Source of the DNA: Streptomyces griseoluteus
GTDB lineage: Bacteria; Actinomycetota; Actinomycetes; Streptomycetales; Streptomycetaceae
Reading direction: 5' to 3'
Assembly (NCBI GenBank): GCA_000717735.1
Contig: JOBE01000040.1
Coordinates: 4,191 to 68,190 of the forward strand
Length of the DNA: 64,000 nt
A model generated the notes under the pieces. That model made no database searches. It saw only the letters and a program-made list of their open reading frames with translations, and was not told the DNA's origin. Positions 33,445-42,063 of this stretch are shown here, in pieces (the first letter of the stretch is position 1; the number at the start of each line of letters is the position of its first letter). The position numbers and the translations under genes are program-made.

Positions 33445-35058
33445 ATGGCAGCCGCACACCGGAGAACTTCGAGAATGTGGCTGGGGGTGTTCACCGCCGG
33501 TCTCCTCGCCTCGGGCTCAGTCGTGCTCTCGTCCCCCGCGCACGCCACCGAAGCCGTAACGGCCGGAGACCCCGGGCCGACCCTCTCCAGCGCCATGGGA
33601 GCCTTCCTCGACTCGGGCGCACTCGGGGTCGCCCGCATCGAACAGCTGCAGAGCTGGCTCGGCGGACGCGAACTCCGCGTCGGCCACACCTACCTGCCCG
33701 GCGACCTCTGGAAGAACATCGAGGGCCCGCCCGGCTTCCTCGACGCCTGGGCGGGCTGGCGCAACGAGAAGGCCGACCGGCTCTTCGTCCTCAACGTGCC
33801 CATGCTGGAACGCAACGAGGCCGGCGTCTCCGACGCCGAGGTCCGCCGCCAGCTCCAGCTCGGCGCGGCCGGGTACTACGACCACCACTTCCGCACCCTC
33901 GCCGAGCGCCTCGTCGACCTCCGGGCCGAGGACACCGTCATCGTCCTCGGCTGGGAGATGAACGGCACCACCTACACCCACCGCTGCGCGCCCGACCCCA
34001 CTGCGTGGAAGAAGTACTGGAACCGGATCGTCGGCGCGATGCGCTCCGTACCCGGCCAGGAATTCCGCTTCGACTTCAACCCGAGCCGCGGCCGCGACGC
34101 CGTCCCGTGGACCGAGTGCTACCCGGGTGACGACGTCGTCGACATCATCGGCATGGATTCCTACGACCAGCCGCCGGGCTCCGACTTCGACCAGCACGTC
34201 AGCGAACCGTACGGGCTCCAGAAGCAGGTCGACTTCGCCGCCGAGCACGGAAAGGAGATCTCCTATCCGGAATGGGGTCTCTTCCGGAACGGCGACAACA
34301 CCGAGTACATTCGGCGCATGCTGGAATGGTTGCGGCAGCACAAGCCGCTGTACCACACGATCACCGATTACTGCCCGCACGGCGTCTGGCAGTGCGACGA
34401 CAATCCGCGGTCTTCGCAGATGTTCCGGCAGATGATGTACGGCATGGAACCGGAAATCCCGACGGAGCCGGAGATTCCCACGGAGCCGGAGATCCCGACG
34501 GAGCCGGAGCTGCCGACGGAACCGGAGATCCCGACGGACCCGACGGTTCCTGAGCCGAAGCCGGAGCCGAAGCCGGAGCCCAAGCCTGAGCCGAAGCCTG
34601 AGCCGAAGCCTGAGCCGAAGCCGGAACCGAAGCCGGAACCGAAGCCGGAACCGAAGCCGGAACCGAAGCCGGAACCGAAGCCGGAACCGAAGCCGGAGCC
34701 CAAGCCTGAGCCGAAGCCCGAGCCGAAGCCGGAACCCAAGCCCGAGCCCAAGCCCGAGCCCAAGCCGGAACCCAAGCCGGAACCCAAGCCCGAGCCCAAG
34801 CCGGAGCCCAAGCCTGAGCCGAAGCCGGAGCCGAAGCCGGAACCCAAGCCCGAGCCCAAGCCGGAACCCAAGCCCGAGCCGAAGCCGGAGCCCAAGCCGG
34901 AACCCAAGCCCGAGCCCAAGCCCTCCTGTTGGACCGTGAACCTCGGTTCATGGGTCGAGAGTTGGATCGGTGGGCCCGTCTGCGTCCCGAAGGACAACTG
35001 GAAGGACGAGGTCGACCTCGACTGGAAGGACGCCCTGACCGGCGTCTGGCCCTTCTGA
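33445..35058 (+). CDS. Secreted GH26-like glycosidase with EPKP stalk
   Basis: 537-aa exported protein. Sec signal residues 1-35 (ends AHA). Residues about 45-335 are a GH26-like barrel: [14 protein letters not shown] holds the likely acid/base Glu and [12 protein letters not shown] the nucleophile Glu, so a beta-mannanase-type activity on a surface glycan is plausible. Then EPEIPT repeats, 31 uninterrupted EPKP units (34552-34923), and a 44-residue tail with Cys495 and Cys513. AAGGAG 5 nt upstream fixes ATG 33445. It faces the polysaccharide operon and has a stalkless paralogue at 52.6 kb. Confidence 0.85.
   Translation: MAAAHRRTSRMWLGVFTAGLLASGSVVLSSPAHATEAVTAGDPGPTLSSAMGAFLDSGALGVARIEQLQSWLGGRELRVGHTYLPGDLWKNIEGPPGFLDAWAGWRNEKADRLFVLNVPMLERNEAGVSDAEVRRQLQLGAAGYYDHHFRTLAERLVDLRAEDTVIVLGWEMNGTTYTHRCAPDPTAWKKYWNRIVGAMRSVPGQEFRFDFNPSRGRDAVPWTECYPGDDVVDIIGMDSYDQPPGSDFDQHVSEPYGLQKQVDFAAEHGKEISYPEWGLFRNGDNTEYIRRMLEWLRQHKPLYHTITDYCPHGVWQCDDNPRSSQMFRQMMYGMEPEIPTEPEIPTEPEIPTEPELPTEPEIPTDPTVPEPKPEPKPEPKPEPKPEPKPEPKPEPKPEPKPEPKPEPKPEPKPEPKPEPKPEPKPEPKPEPKPEPKPEPKPEPKPEPKPEPKPEPKPEPKPEPKPEPKPEPKPEPKPEPKPEPKPEPKPEPKPSCWTVNLGSWVESWIGGPVCVPKDNWKDEVDLDWKDALTGVWPF
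34552..34923 (+). repeat. 31 tandem 12-bp units encoding EPKP
   Basis: Coding repeat of Glu-Pro-Lys-Pro, 372 bp. Units vary only at silent positions (GAG/GAA, CCG/CCC/CCT) and identical variants occur in runs, such as several consecutive GAACCGAAGCCG units near 34621-34690, the pattern of recent slippage. The protein segment should be a stiff charged polyproline-type stalk. Confidence 0.95.
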
Positions 35059-35091
35059 CCGGCCCGAGCCGGACCCCGGCGGCGGCGGAGT

Positions 35092-36252
35092 TCATCCGCC
35101 GCCGCTGCGCGGTGTGCGGCCGGGAAGGCGGCCGAGCGCCCTGCCCACCCAGGCGCGTTCGCGCGCCTGCCGGGCCGCCCAGCGGCGCGCGTCGGCGGCG
35201 CCCGCGCGCAGCCAGAGCAGCGGGGCCGTGCCCCGCCCGGTGAGCATGAGCCGCTGGTTGCCGACGGTCTCGGGCCGCCAGTGGTGCTTGTACGCCTCGG
35301 TGCCCCGCAGCATGCTCAGGGTGGCGCGTCCGCCGGCGCTGGTCTCCCCGGCGCCGTGCCGGAGCAGCATCGTCGCGACGTCGACCTTGCGGGCCCGCAG
35401 GGCCGGATCGGCGCCGTACAGATAGCCGCCGGCCAGTCGCGGGGACATCAGGGTGAGGTCGGCGGCGACGACGTCCCCGGCGAGCCGGAACTCGGTGACC
35501 ATCGCGTCCCCGCGCTCCACCATCGGCCGCACGGCCCGGGTGAGGTGCTGGGCGAACCGGTCGCTGGTGTGCTCGGCGGTCACCCCGCGGTCCCGCCACT
35601 GGAGCTGATGGAGCTTCAGGAGACGGTCGAGCGCCGCCGGCACCTCGTCGCCGCTGACGACCCGCGCGTCGATGCCGAGGGCGTCCAGCTTGCGCAGCTT
35701 CGCGCGGACCCGCTGGGCCTTCCCCGAGGGGATCCGTTCGAGGAGCCCTTCCATGGGTACGGCGGGCAGTTCCAGGCACAGCGAATCGGGGAGCCGGCGC
35801 CGCGGGCCGCGCCACCGGGCGAACACCTGCTCGCTGGCCGCCCCTGGCCGTACCTCCCGCAGGTCGATCACCGCGCCCCTGGCGGCCCTGGCGATCCCGC
35901 GGGCCAGGGCGGGCGCGGCCTCCGGGCAGCCGTCGTCGAGGAGGACGTCCGTGAAGTCGGTGATCGTGCCGCCGAGCTGGGTGAGGGCGGGCAGCGGCCC
36001 CCGGGCCCGCATCAGGGGAGCGGCGGCGACGAGTCCGCCGTCCTCACGCCGTACGAGCACCACCCGCAGCGCACCGGGGCGGCCGTACGAGAGCCACCAG
36101 GAGTGCAGCCAGGCGTGGGACTGGAAGGGGGTGGCGGAGGAGCAGCGCCCGTACAGCGCCGTCCACTCGGCCGTGAGGCGCCCGAAGGTCTCCTCGTCAC
36201 GGCAGATCTCCGTCCGCAGGGCTCTCGCGGCTTCCGTGGCTCTCGCGGTCAC
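35092..36252 (-). CDS. GNAT-fold transferase (CelD/BcsL-like)
   Basis: 386-aa cytosolic protein of the Acetyltransf_6 family, related to FemAB and to CelD of cellulose and exopolysaccharide systems. Residues about 155-330 are the GNAT core ([34 protein letters not shown]). It probably adds an acyl or aminoacyl group to a sugar precursor. The GTG at 36252 overlaps the Wzz-like stop by 4 nt, so it is the coupled last gene of the operon. Confidence 0.8.
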   Translation of the reverse strand: MTARATEAARALRTEICRDEETFGRLTAEWTALYGRCSSATPFQSHAWLHSWWLSYGRPGALRVVLVRREDGGLVAAAPLMRARGPLPALTQLGGTITDFTDVLLDDGCPEAAPALARGIARAARGAVIDLREVRPGAASEQVFARWRGPRRRLPDSLCLELPAVPMEGLLERIPSGKAQRVRAKLRKLDALGIDARVVSGDEVPAALDRLLKLHQLQWRDRGVTAEHTSDRFAQHLTRAVRPMVERGDAMVTEFRLAGDVVAADLTLMSPRLAGGYLYGADPALRARKVDVATMLLRHGAGETSAGGRATLSMLRGTEAYKHHWRPETVGNQRLMLTGRGTAPLLWLRAGAADARRWAARQARERAWVGRALGRLPGRTPRSGGG

Positions 36253-36941
36253 ACCGACTCCGCCTGGTGTGCGGCGACCGCGGGGGCGGGCACGGCGGCG
36301 GGCGCGGACGCGGCGGACGCCTGGTGTGCGGCGGCCGGCTGCCGGGAGTGCCGGGCCTCGCGGGCGGCGGCGCGCTTCGGACGGACCAGGAGGGCCAGGC
36401 CGCCGAGGAGACCGCCGGCGCAGCCGCCGACGAGCGCGGAGAGCGGTGCGGAGGGGGAGACCGGGGCGACCGGCTTGGTGGCGCGGGAGAACTGGACGAC
36501 CTTCACGCCCGTGCTGCCCGCCACGTGCGTGCTGTTGAGGACGAGCGCGCGGGCCACCCCGTCGGCCATGGACACGGCCTTCGCGGGCTTCTCGGCCCGT
36601 GCCGTGATCGAGATCATCGGCGCGTCGGGAGAGGTCGCGGCCTGCACGCTCCTGCGCAGGGTGTCGGCGCTGACCCCCGCCCACACCTGGGCGTCGCCGG
36701 TGACCGCGATGTCGGTGGCGACCCGCCCGTACGCCTGGGCGAAGCCGAGTGCCGCCGCCGGGTCGGACTTCTCGGCCGGTACGACGATGACGTAGCTGAC
36801 CGCCGCGTACTCCGGGGTCTTGAGGGCCCCGTAACCGCCGCCGATGACGGCTCCGGCGAGGACGGCGGCGGGGAGCACCGCCCAGCGGCCCGGCGCGCGC
36901 AGGCGGGCGGGGAGGGAGGCACGGGGTGGGGTGGTCTTCAT
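36249..36941 (-). CDS. Wzz-like chain-length protein
   Basis: 230-aa membrane protein. A first helix at residues about 19-38 (WAVLPAAVLAGAVIGGGYGAL), an external domain of about 130 residues, a second helix at about 165-185 preceded by a Pro-rich stretch (PVAPVSPSAP), and a basic Ala-rich cytosolic tail. This two-helix Wzz/YveK layout controls polymer length in Wzy-dependent systems. No kinase domain is attached. It is coupled to the downstream GNAT-fold gene. Confidence 0.8.
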   Translation of the reverse strand: MKTTPPRASLPARLRAPGRWAVLPAAVLAGAVIGGGYGALKTPEYAAVSYVIVVPAEKSDPAAALGFAQAYGRVATDIAVTGDAQVWAGVSADTLRRSVQAATSPDAPMISITARAEKPAKAVSMADGVARALVLNSTHVAGSTGVKVVQFSRATKPVAPVSPSAPLSALVGGCAGGLLGGLALLVRPKRAAAREARHSRQPAAAHQASAASAPAAVPAPAVAAHQAESV

Positions 36942-36954
36942 GGGTCGGGCTCTC

Positions 36955-38088
36955 TCACTTCACGGGGGAGGGGGTGCCGTGGACGGCCTGGTCGTAGAGG
37001 GACATCAACTGACCCGCGCTGTGCGCGATGTCGTAGCGGCGGGCCGCCGCCGGCAGCGGAAGCCTGGCGAGCCGGGCGTCCCGGATGCCGCGCAGCGCGG
37101 AGACCAGCTCCGGTACGGGTTCGCCGATCCGGCGTGCCCCCGGCGCCGCCTCCGGGGCCAGGTCGTCGATCGCGGGACACGCCACGTAGAGCACGGGCAG
37201 GCCGGCGGCGAGGGCTTCGACGACGGCGAGGCCGAAGGTCTCGTCGGGCGAGGTGGACACGAAGACATCCATGGCGGACAGCAGTTCGGGCAGCGAGGGG
37301 CCGACCGAGGTGACGGTCGGCGGGTCCTCGCAGGCCCCGGCGAGGAGCACCCGGCCGGCGGCGCCGCACTCGCGGGCCACCCGCAGCAGCTCCTCCCGCT
37401 GGTCGCCGTCGCCGACGAGGAGCAACCGGGTCTCCGGGACCGAGGCCACCGCCCGGACGAGCCGGTCGAACCGCTTCCCCGGTGTGAGCCGCCCGACCCC
37501 GCCGACGACGTACGCGTCCTCGGGGATGCCGAGGACGCCCCGGGTGAGGCGGCGGGCCCGCGCGTCGAAGGCGAAGCGGTCCGTCTCGATGCCGTTGGGG
37601 ACGACCCGGATGCGGTCGGGGGGCACCCCCCAGTCGGCGAGCCGGCGGGCCACGCTCGGCGACACGGCGACCGTGGAGGTGCCGAGCCGCTCGGAGGCCA
37701 GATAGAGCGCGCGGGTGCCGGCCGAGAGCGGCCTGCCCTCGATCTGCGTCTCGCCGAGGGAGTGCTCGGTGGCGATGACGTTCCGTACCCCGGCCAGCCG
37801 GGCCGCCGTCCTGCCGTACACGCACGCCCGGTACAGATGCGTGTGGACGAGGTCGTAGCGGCCCTGACGGACGATCCGGGCGAGGCGGGGCAGCGCCCCG
37901 AGGTCGCGGTTGCCCGCCATGCCCAGATGGGTGACGGGGGTGCCGTCCGCCTCGATCCCCGCGGCGACGGCGCCGGGGTTGGTGAGGGTCACCACCCCGC
38001 TCTGCACCGGCAGGTGGCGAAGGAGCAGCCGCAGCTGCTGCTCGGCTCCGCCGATGCCGAGCCCGGTGATGACGTGCAGGACCTTCAC
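36955..38088 (-). CDS. Glycosyltransferase family 4
   Basis: 377-aa GT-B fold enzyme. ITGLGIGGAEQQLRLLLRHL is the acceptor-side glycine loop, VVPNGIETDRFAFD the hinge, and SPDETFGLAVVEALAAGLPVL the EX7E nucleotide-sugar site. It adds a sugar to the lipid-linked repeat unit on the cytosolic face; donor unknown. Its start overlaps the deacetylase stop as ATGA (38085-38088), so the genes are coupled. Confidence 0.9.
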   Translation of the reverse strand: MKVLHVITGLGIGGAEQQLRLLLRHLPVQSGVVTLTNPGAVAAGIEADGTPVTHLGMAGNRDLGALPRLARIVRQGRYDLVHTHLYRACVYGRTAARLAGVRNVIATEHSLGETQIEGRPLSAGTRALYLASERLGTSTVAVSPSVARRLADWGVPPDRIRVVPNGIETDRFAFDARARRLTRGVLGIPEDAYVVGGVGRLTPGKRFDRLVRAVASVPETRLLLVGDGDQREELLRVARECGAAGRVLLAGACEDPPTVTSVGPSLPELLSAMDVFVSTSPDETFGLAVVEALAAGLPVLYVACPAIDDLAPEAAPGARRIGEPVPELVSALRGIRDARLARLPLPAAARRYDIAHSAGQLMSLYDQAVHGTPSPVK

Positions 38089-38888
38089 GGCGCACCGACC
38101 ACGGCGGGGCCGTACGGGGCGGGGAACAGGTCGGCCGGGTGGCGGCGGCGCACCGAGTGCAGGATGCGCTTGGCGGTGAGCCGCCAGGAGGTGTCGTCCT
38201 CCCCGATGTGGACGCGGGGCAGCGCGTACGCGCCGGTGAGCGGGCCCGGGTCGATCGCGCAGGCGTAGCGGTAGCCGGCCTTGCGCACGGCGTGGATGGC
38301 GCGCGGGTCGACCTTCCCGTACGGGTAGCAGAAGCCGTCCACGGGGCCGCCGGTCATCTCCTCCAGGAGGACGCGGCTCTCCCGGGTCTCGGCGGCGAGC
38401 ACCGCGTCGTCGACCTCGGGGAGCGGCACGTGCGTGAGTCCGTGCGAGCCGATCTCCATGCCGGCCTCGGCGATCCGCACGATCTGGTCCTCGGACAGCA
38501 GGGACTTGCGCGGTCCGGCGGTGTCCCAGGCGTTCTCGCCGCCGAGCCGGCCCGGCAGGACGTAGACGGTGGCGGTGAAGCCGTGCCGGCGCAGCAGGGG
38601 CAGCGCCGAGTCGAGGAAGTCCGCGTACCCGTCGTCGAAGGTCAGGCCGACGAGCCCCTTGGCGCGCCCCTCGGCGGTGGCGGCGAGCAGCTCCCGGACC
38701 GAGACCCCGCGCAGTCCCCGGTCGCCGAGCCAGTGCAGTTGCCGGGCGAAGCGCACGGGGGAGACGGTCACCCGGTACGGGTCGTCAGCGGTGTCCGTGA
38801 TCGAGTGGTACATCGCCACCCACAGGGGCGGTTTCACCCACAGGGGCGGCTTCGGCAGCAGACGGCGCAGCGCGGTGGCGGCGGGCAT
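38085..38888 (-). CDS. Polysaccharide deacetylase (NodB fold)
   Basis: 267-aa carbohydrate esterase 4 protein. LTFDDGYADFLDSALPLL holds the catalytic Asp pair, GSHGLTHVPLP the zinc-binding HxxxH-type motif, and CYPYGKVDPRAI is conserved. It could remove N-acetyl groups from the operon's polysaccharide. There is no clear signal peptide, so its side of the membrane is unclear. GGAGGACC precedes the ATG at 38888, which places the first 104 bp inside the end of the flippase gene. A start at ATG 38813 would remove most of the overlap. Confidence 0.85.
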   Translation of the reverse strand: MPAATALRRLLPKPPLWVKPPLWVAMYHSITDTADDPYRVTVSPVRFARQLHWLGDRGLRGVSVRELLAATAEGRAKGLVGLTFDDGYADFLDSALPLLRRHGFTATVYVLPGRLGGENAWDTAGPRKSLLSEDQIVRIAEAGMEIGSHGLTHVPLPEVDDAVLAAETRESRVLLEEMTGGPVDGFCYPYGKVDPRAIHAVRKAGYRYACAIDPGPLTGAYALPRVHIGEDDTSWRLTAKRILHSVRRRHPADLFPAPYGPAVVGAP

Positions 38889-40758
38889 GGAGGGTCCTCC
38901 GGAAGGCGGAGCGGGGCAGAGGCGGAATCTCGGGCGCCTTGGCGGCGCAGGCGATGAAGAGCAGTAAGACACCGACGACGGCCAGGCCCGCGACGGCGAC
39001 GGCGAGGGCGGCGGGGCCGATCGCGATCGAGGACAGCCAGCCGGCGCCGGTGGCCCAGGCGGACGCGGTGGCGAGTCGCAGCAGCCCCTCGCCGAGCCGG
39101 TCGACCCGGACCGGGACGGCCTGCCGGTGCGCGCCGCGCAGCAGCAGCACGGCGGTCAGCGTGATGCCGAGGGCGTTGGCGGCGGCGATGCCGACGGCGC
39201 CCCAGTGGTGGGCGCCGGGGACGCCCGCGGCGGCGGTCGTGACGAGCCCGGCGGCCATGGCGGCGGCCGGGTACCAGAGCGGGCGGGCGGCGGAGAAGTA
39301 GCAGCGGACCAGGGCGCCGACCATCGTCTGGCCGAGCAGGCCGAGGGCGTACACCCGCATGACGGCGGCCGTGGCGGTGGTGTCGGCGGCGCTGAACTCC
39401 CCCCTCTCGAAGAGGAGTTCGATGATCCGGGGGGCGGCGGCGATCACCGTCGAGGAGCCGACGAGGACGACGACCGCGGCGAGCAGCAGATCCCGTTCGA
39501 CCCGGCGTCGGGCCGCCTCCGTGTCACCCGCCGCGAGCGCGCGGGCGACCACGGGGAAGCTGACCGTGCACAGCATCAGGGACAGGATCATCGGGATCTG
39601 CGCGACCTTCTGAGCGTAGTTCAGATGCGAGATCGCGCCGGCCGGCAGGGGTGAGGCGAGGAAGCGTTCGATCAGGGTCTGGGACTGGCGGGACAGCGAG
39701 AACGCGACGACGGGCGCGATCAGACCGAGGAGCAGGATCCGCCCCTCGCCGGCGCCGGAGGGGACGAGCGCCTCGGGCTCCCGCATCGGCACCGGCCGGG
39801 TCCGCAGCTCACGGATGAGCGAGGGTGCCTGGACCAGGACCATCAGGACCCCGCCGACGGCGACCCCGGCGGCGGCCGAGCGCACCCCCCACGGCTCGCG
39901 CAGCACCACGATGGTGCCGATGATGCCGACGTTGTACGCGACGTAGATCGAGGCCGGTGGCAGGAAGGAGCCGTGCGCGCGCAGCGCGGCCGAGCAGTAG
40001 CCGACCAGGGCGAAGGACAGCACGCAGGTGCCGGTCAGCCGCGTGCAGTCGACGGCGAGCGCCGGGTCGGGCAGCCCCGGCGCGAGCGCCGACACGAGGA
40101 GCGGCGCGGCGATGACGAGGAGGGCGGCGGCGATGCCGAGGGCGAGGACGATCCGGGGGAGCGTCCCGCGTACGAGGGCGCGCACCGGATCGCCCGACAG
40201 GACGCCGGAACGGCGGGCCAGGGCCCGGGAGAAGGCGGGCACGAGGATCAGCGCCATCGCGTCCTCGATGAGGAGCGTCGACGCGAACTCGGGCACCGTC
40301 CACGCGACCAGGAACGCGTCGGTCTCCGCCCCGGCCCCGAAGTATCCGGCCAGGATCTGGTCCCGTACGAGCCCGAGCGCCGCCCCGGCGGCGGTGAGCC
40401 CCGCGGTGACGGCGGCGGCCTTCGCGAGGAAGCCGCCGCCCTGGGGCGCACCGGTCCGGGGTGCCCGCGCCCGGGCGTGCGCCCGGCGTCCGGGGGGACG
40501 GGGGACGGGGGGAAGCGGGGAAGGGGCGGCGGAGGGAAGGCCCCGGACCGTCGCGTGCCGGGCGCCGGCCAGCGCGGTGGGACGGGGGCCCGACAGCACG
40601 ACGGCCTCCGGGGCCCACGGGGAGTCCGTGGGGCCCGGAGGCGCGGTCGCCCAGGGGTCGGTCAGCGGGGTGCCGCAGGGAGGGGCGCCCGAGGGGCGCG
40701 GTTCGCCGGCCCGCGGGGTGTCCGTGGGCTCCGGTTCCCCGGCCCACGGGTCACGCAC
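38785..40758 (-). CDS. MurJ/Wzx-like lipid-linked oligosaccharide flippase
   Basis: 657-aa MOP-superfamily transporter with about 14 helices from residue 110 to 620. FGAGAETDAFLVAWTVPEF and LNYAQKVAQIPMILSLML are MurJ-family stretches. In this operon it should flip the lipid-linked repeat unit (the Wzx role) rather than lipid II. About 105 N-terminal residues form a Pro-rich cytosolic extension not usual for the family. The GTG start overlaps the ligase stop by 8 nt. The tail overlaps the deacetylase gene. Confidence 0.87.
   Translation of the reverse strand: MRDPWAGEPEPTDTPRAGEPRPSGAPPCGTPLTDPWATAPPGPTDSPWAPEAVVLSGPRPTALAGARHATVRGLPSAAPSPLPPVPRPPGRRAHARARAPRTGAPQGGGFLAKAAAVTAGLTAAGAALGLVRDQILAGYFGAGAETDAFLVAWTVPEFASTLLIEDAMALILVPAFSRALARRSGVLSGDPVRALVRGTLPRIVLALGIAAALLVIAAPLLVSALAPGLPDPALAVDCTRLTGTCVLSFALVGYCSAALRAHGSFLPPASIYVAYNVGIIGTIVVLREPWGVRSAAAGVAVGGVLMVLVQAPSLIRELRTRPVPMREPEALVPSGAGEGRILLLGLIAPVVAFSLSRQSQTLIERFLASPLPAGAISHLNYAQKVAQIPMILSLMLCTVSFPVVARALAAGDTEAARRRVERDLLLAAVVVLVGSSTVIAAAPRIIELLFERGEFSAADTTATAAVMRVYALGLLGQTMVGALVRCYFSAARPLWYPAAAMAAGLVTTAAAGVPGAHHWGAVGIAAANALGITLTAVLLLRGAHRQAVPVRVDRLGEGLLRLATASAWATGAGWLSSIAIGPAALAVAVAGLAVVGVLLLFIACAAKAPEIPPLPRSAFRRTLHARRHRAAPSAAEAAPVGETAPVGGDVPLDHGHR
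38817..38852 (-). repeat. 18-bp tandem duplication in overlapping genes
   Basis: CACCCACAGGGGCGG(T/C)TT occurs twice in a row, differing at one base, inside the overlap of flippase and deacetylase genes. In the deacetylase it produces two KPPLWV copies near the N-terminus, and it adds six residues to the flippase tail. Confidence 0.85.
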
Positions 40759-42061
40759 GACGGACCTCCGCGAGCGCCCACCAGGCCGCGAGGCCGAGCA
40801 CGACCGACATGAGGACCGTCGAAGGGCCGCCGATGTCCGCGTAGAAGAAGTCGATGAGCTGCCAGGAGAGCAGGCCCGTCGCGACGAGCGCGCAGTCCGC
40901 GCCGAGGCGCCGCCGCCGCAGCGCGCCGACGAGCAGCGCCACCCAGCTGCCCGCGAGCGCGAGCAGCCCGAACAGGCCCTGCTCGCTCAGGACCAGGAGG
41001 TACATGTTGTGCGGGGAGAGCAGCGGCTGCCGCTGGAAGGCGGCGCCCGCGCCCGCCGTGTCGCTGCCCGAGGACAGGGCGAGCGAGGCGTTGGAGTCGC
41101 GGTAGGCGGGGAAGCCCTTGAGGCCGACGCCCGTGACCGGCTCCGCGCGCCACATCCGCCCGGCCGCCGCCCACATCGTGTACCGGTCCGTCACCGACTG
41201 GTCCGGCGTCCCGGCCACCTGGGTGATGCTGGCGACCCGCTCCTTCACCATCGCCGAACCGATGCCCAGGCCGCCGACGAGGACCACGCCGAGCGCACCC
41301 GCGACGAGCGCCACCCGTGCCGCCCGCCGGGGCCCGGAGAGCAGCAGCTGGATCGCGCAGGCGAGCACGGTCGCGATCCACGCGCCCCGGCTGAAGGACA
41401 GCACGAGCGGAAGGAACAGCAGCCCGGTGCAGACGAGGGCCGCCGTACGGGTGCGGCCCGGACCGCTGCCGAGCGCGATGCCGGTGACGATGACGAGCCC
41501 GTAGGACACGACGGTCGCCATGCCCATCACGTCGGTGGGTCCGAAGGTGCCGACGGCCCGGATGTCCTCGCCCTGGTACGAGGCCCCCGTGCCGGTCAGG
41601 TACTGGGCGACGCCCACCGCACCCTGGAGCAGCGCGAGCCCGACCAGGCCCCAGGCGACCACGGCGAAGTCCCGCCGGTCGCGGATCATCAGGAGCACGG
41701 CCGCCGGGACGAGGACGAAGATCTGTACGTAGCGGGCGACGCCCGGCAGGCTCGCGGCCGGGTCGTTCGAGGTGATCGCGGCCAGGCAGATCCCGAGGAC
41801 CGGCAGGCCGAGGACGACGGCCGCCGCCCGGGTCAGCGGCCGGGCGCCGCCGCGCAGCACCCGGACGAGGCAGATGAGGACGAGGAGTCCGGAGGCCGCG
41901 TCGGCGACCGTCCCCGTACCGCCGGTGCCGCCCTGCGTTCCGCCCCCGCCCGGGACGAGGAGGAGTGCGATCACGGCGAGGACGGGGGAGAGCGCCCCGG
42001 CCCTGCGGGCCCAGTCCTTCACGTCCGGGGCAACCGTCGGCACGGTCACGGCCGTGGCCAT
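40751..42061 (-). CDS. O-antigen ligase/polymerase (Wzy/WaaL type)
   Basis: 436-aa membrane protein with 10-12 helices and a large external loop near residues 280-350 containing TGVGLKGFPAYR and SPHNMYLLVLSEQG, the conserved Wzy_C loop with its His. It is expected to polymerise flipped repeat units outside the membrane. The ATG at 42061 lies 2 nt after the upstream stop, within a compact operon. Confidence 0.87.
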   Translation of the reverse strand: MATAVTVPTVAPDVKDWARRAGALSPVLAVIALLLVPGGGGTQGGTGGTGTVADAASGLLVLICLVRVLRGGARPLTRAAAVVLGLPVLGICLAAITSNDPAASLPGVARYVQIFVLVPAAVLLMIRDRRDFAVVAWGLVGLALLQGAVGVAQYLTGTGASYQGEDIRAVGTFGPTDVMGMATVVSYGLVIVTGIALGSGPGRTRTAALVCTGLLFLPLVLSFSRGAWIATVLACAIQLLLSGPRRAARVALVAGALGVVLVGGLGIGSAMVKERVASITQVAGTPDQSVTDRYTMWAAAGRMWRAEPVTGVGLKGFPAYRDSNASLALSSGSDTAGAGAAFQRQPLLSPHNMYLLVLSEQGLFGLLALAGSWVALLVGALRRRRLGADCALVATGLLSWQLIDFFYADIGGPSTVLMSVVLGLAAWWALAEVRRA

Positions 42062-42063
42062 CG

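Noticed and set aside
34552..34923. CRISPR-like array
   Set aside because: Units are 12 bp, contiguous and in frame with no spacers; this is a coding tandem repeat.
34368..34997. Gly-Ser-Leu-Gly repeat protein on the minus strand
   Set aside because: It is the antisense reading of the EPKP-coding repeat; no start signal, and the sense strand has a signal peptide, catalytic motifs and a ribosome site.
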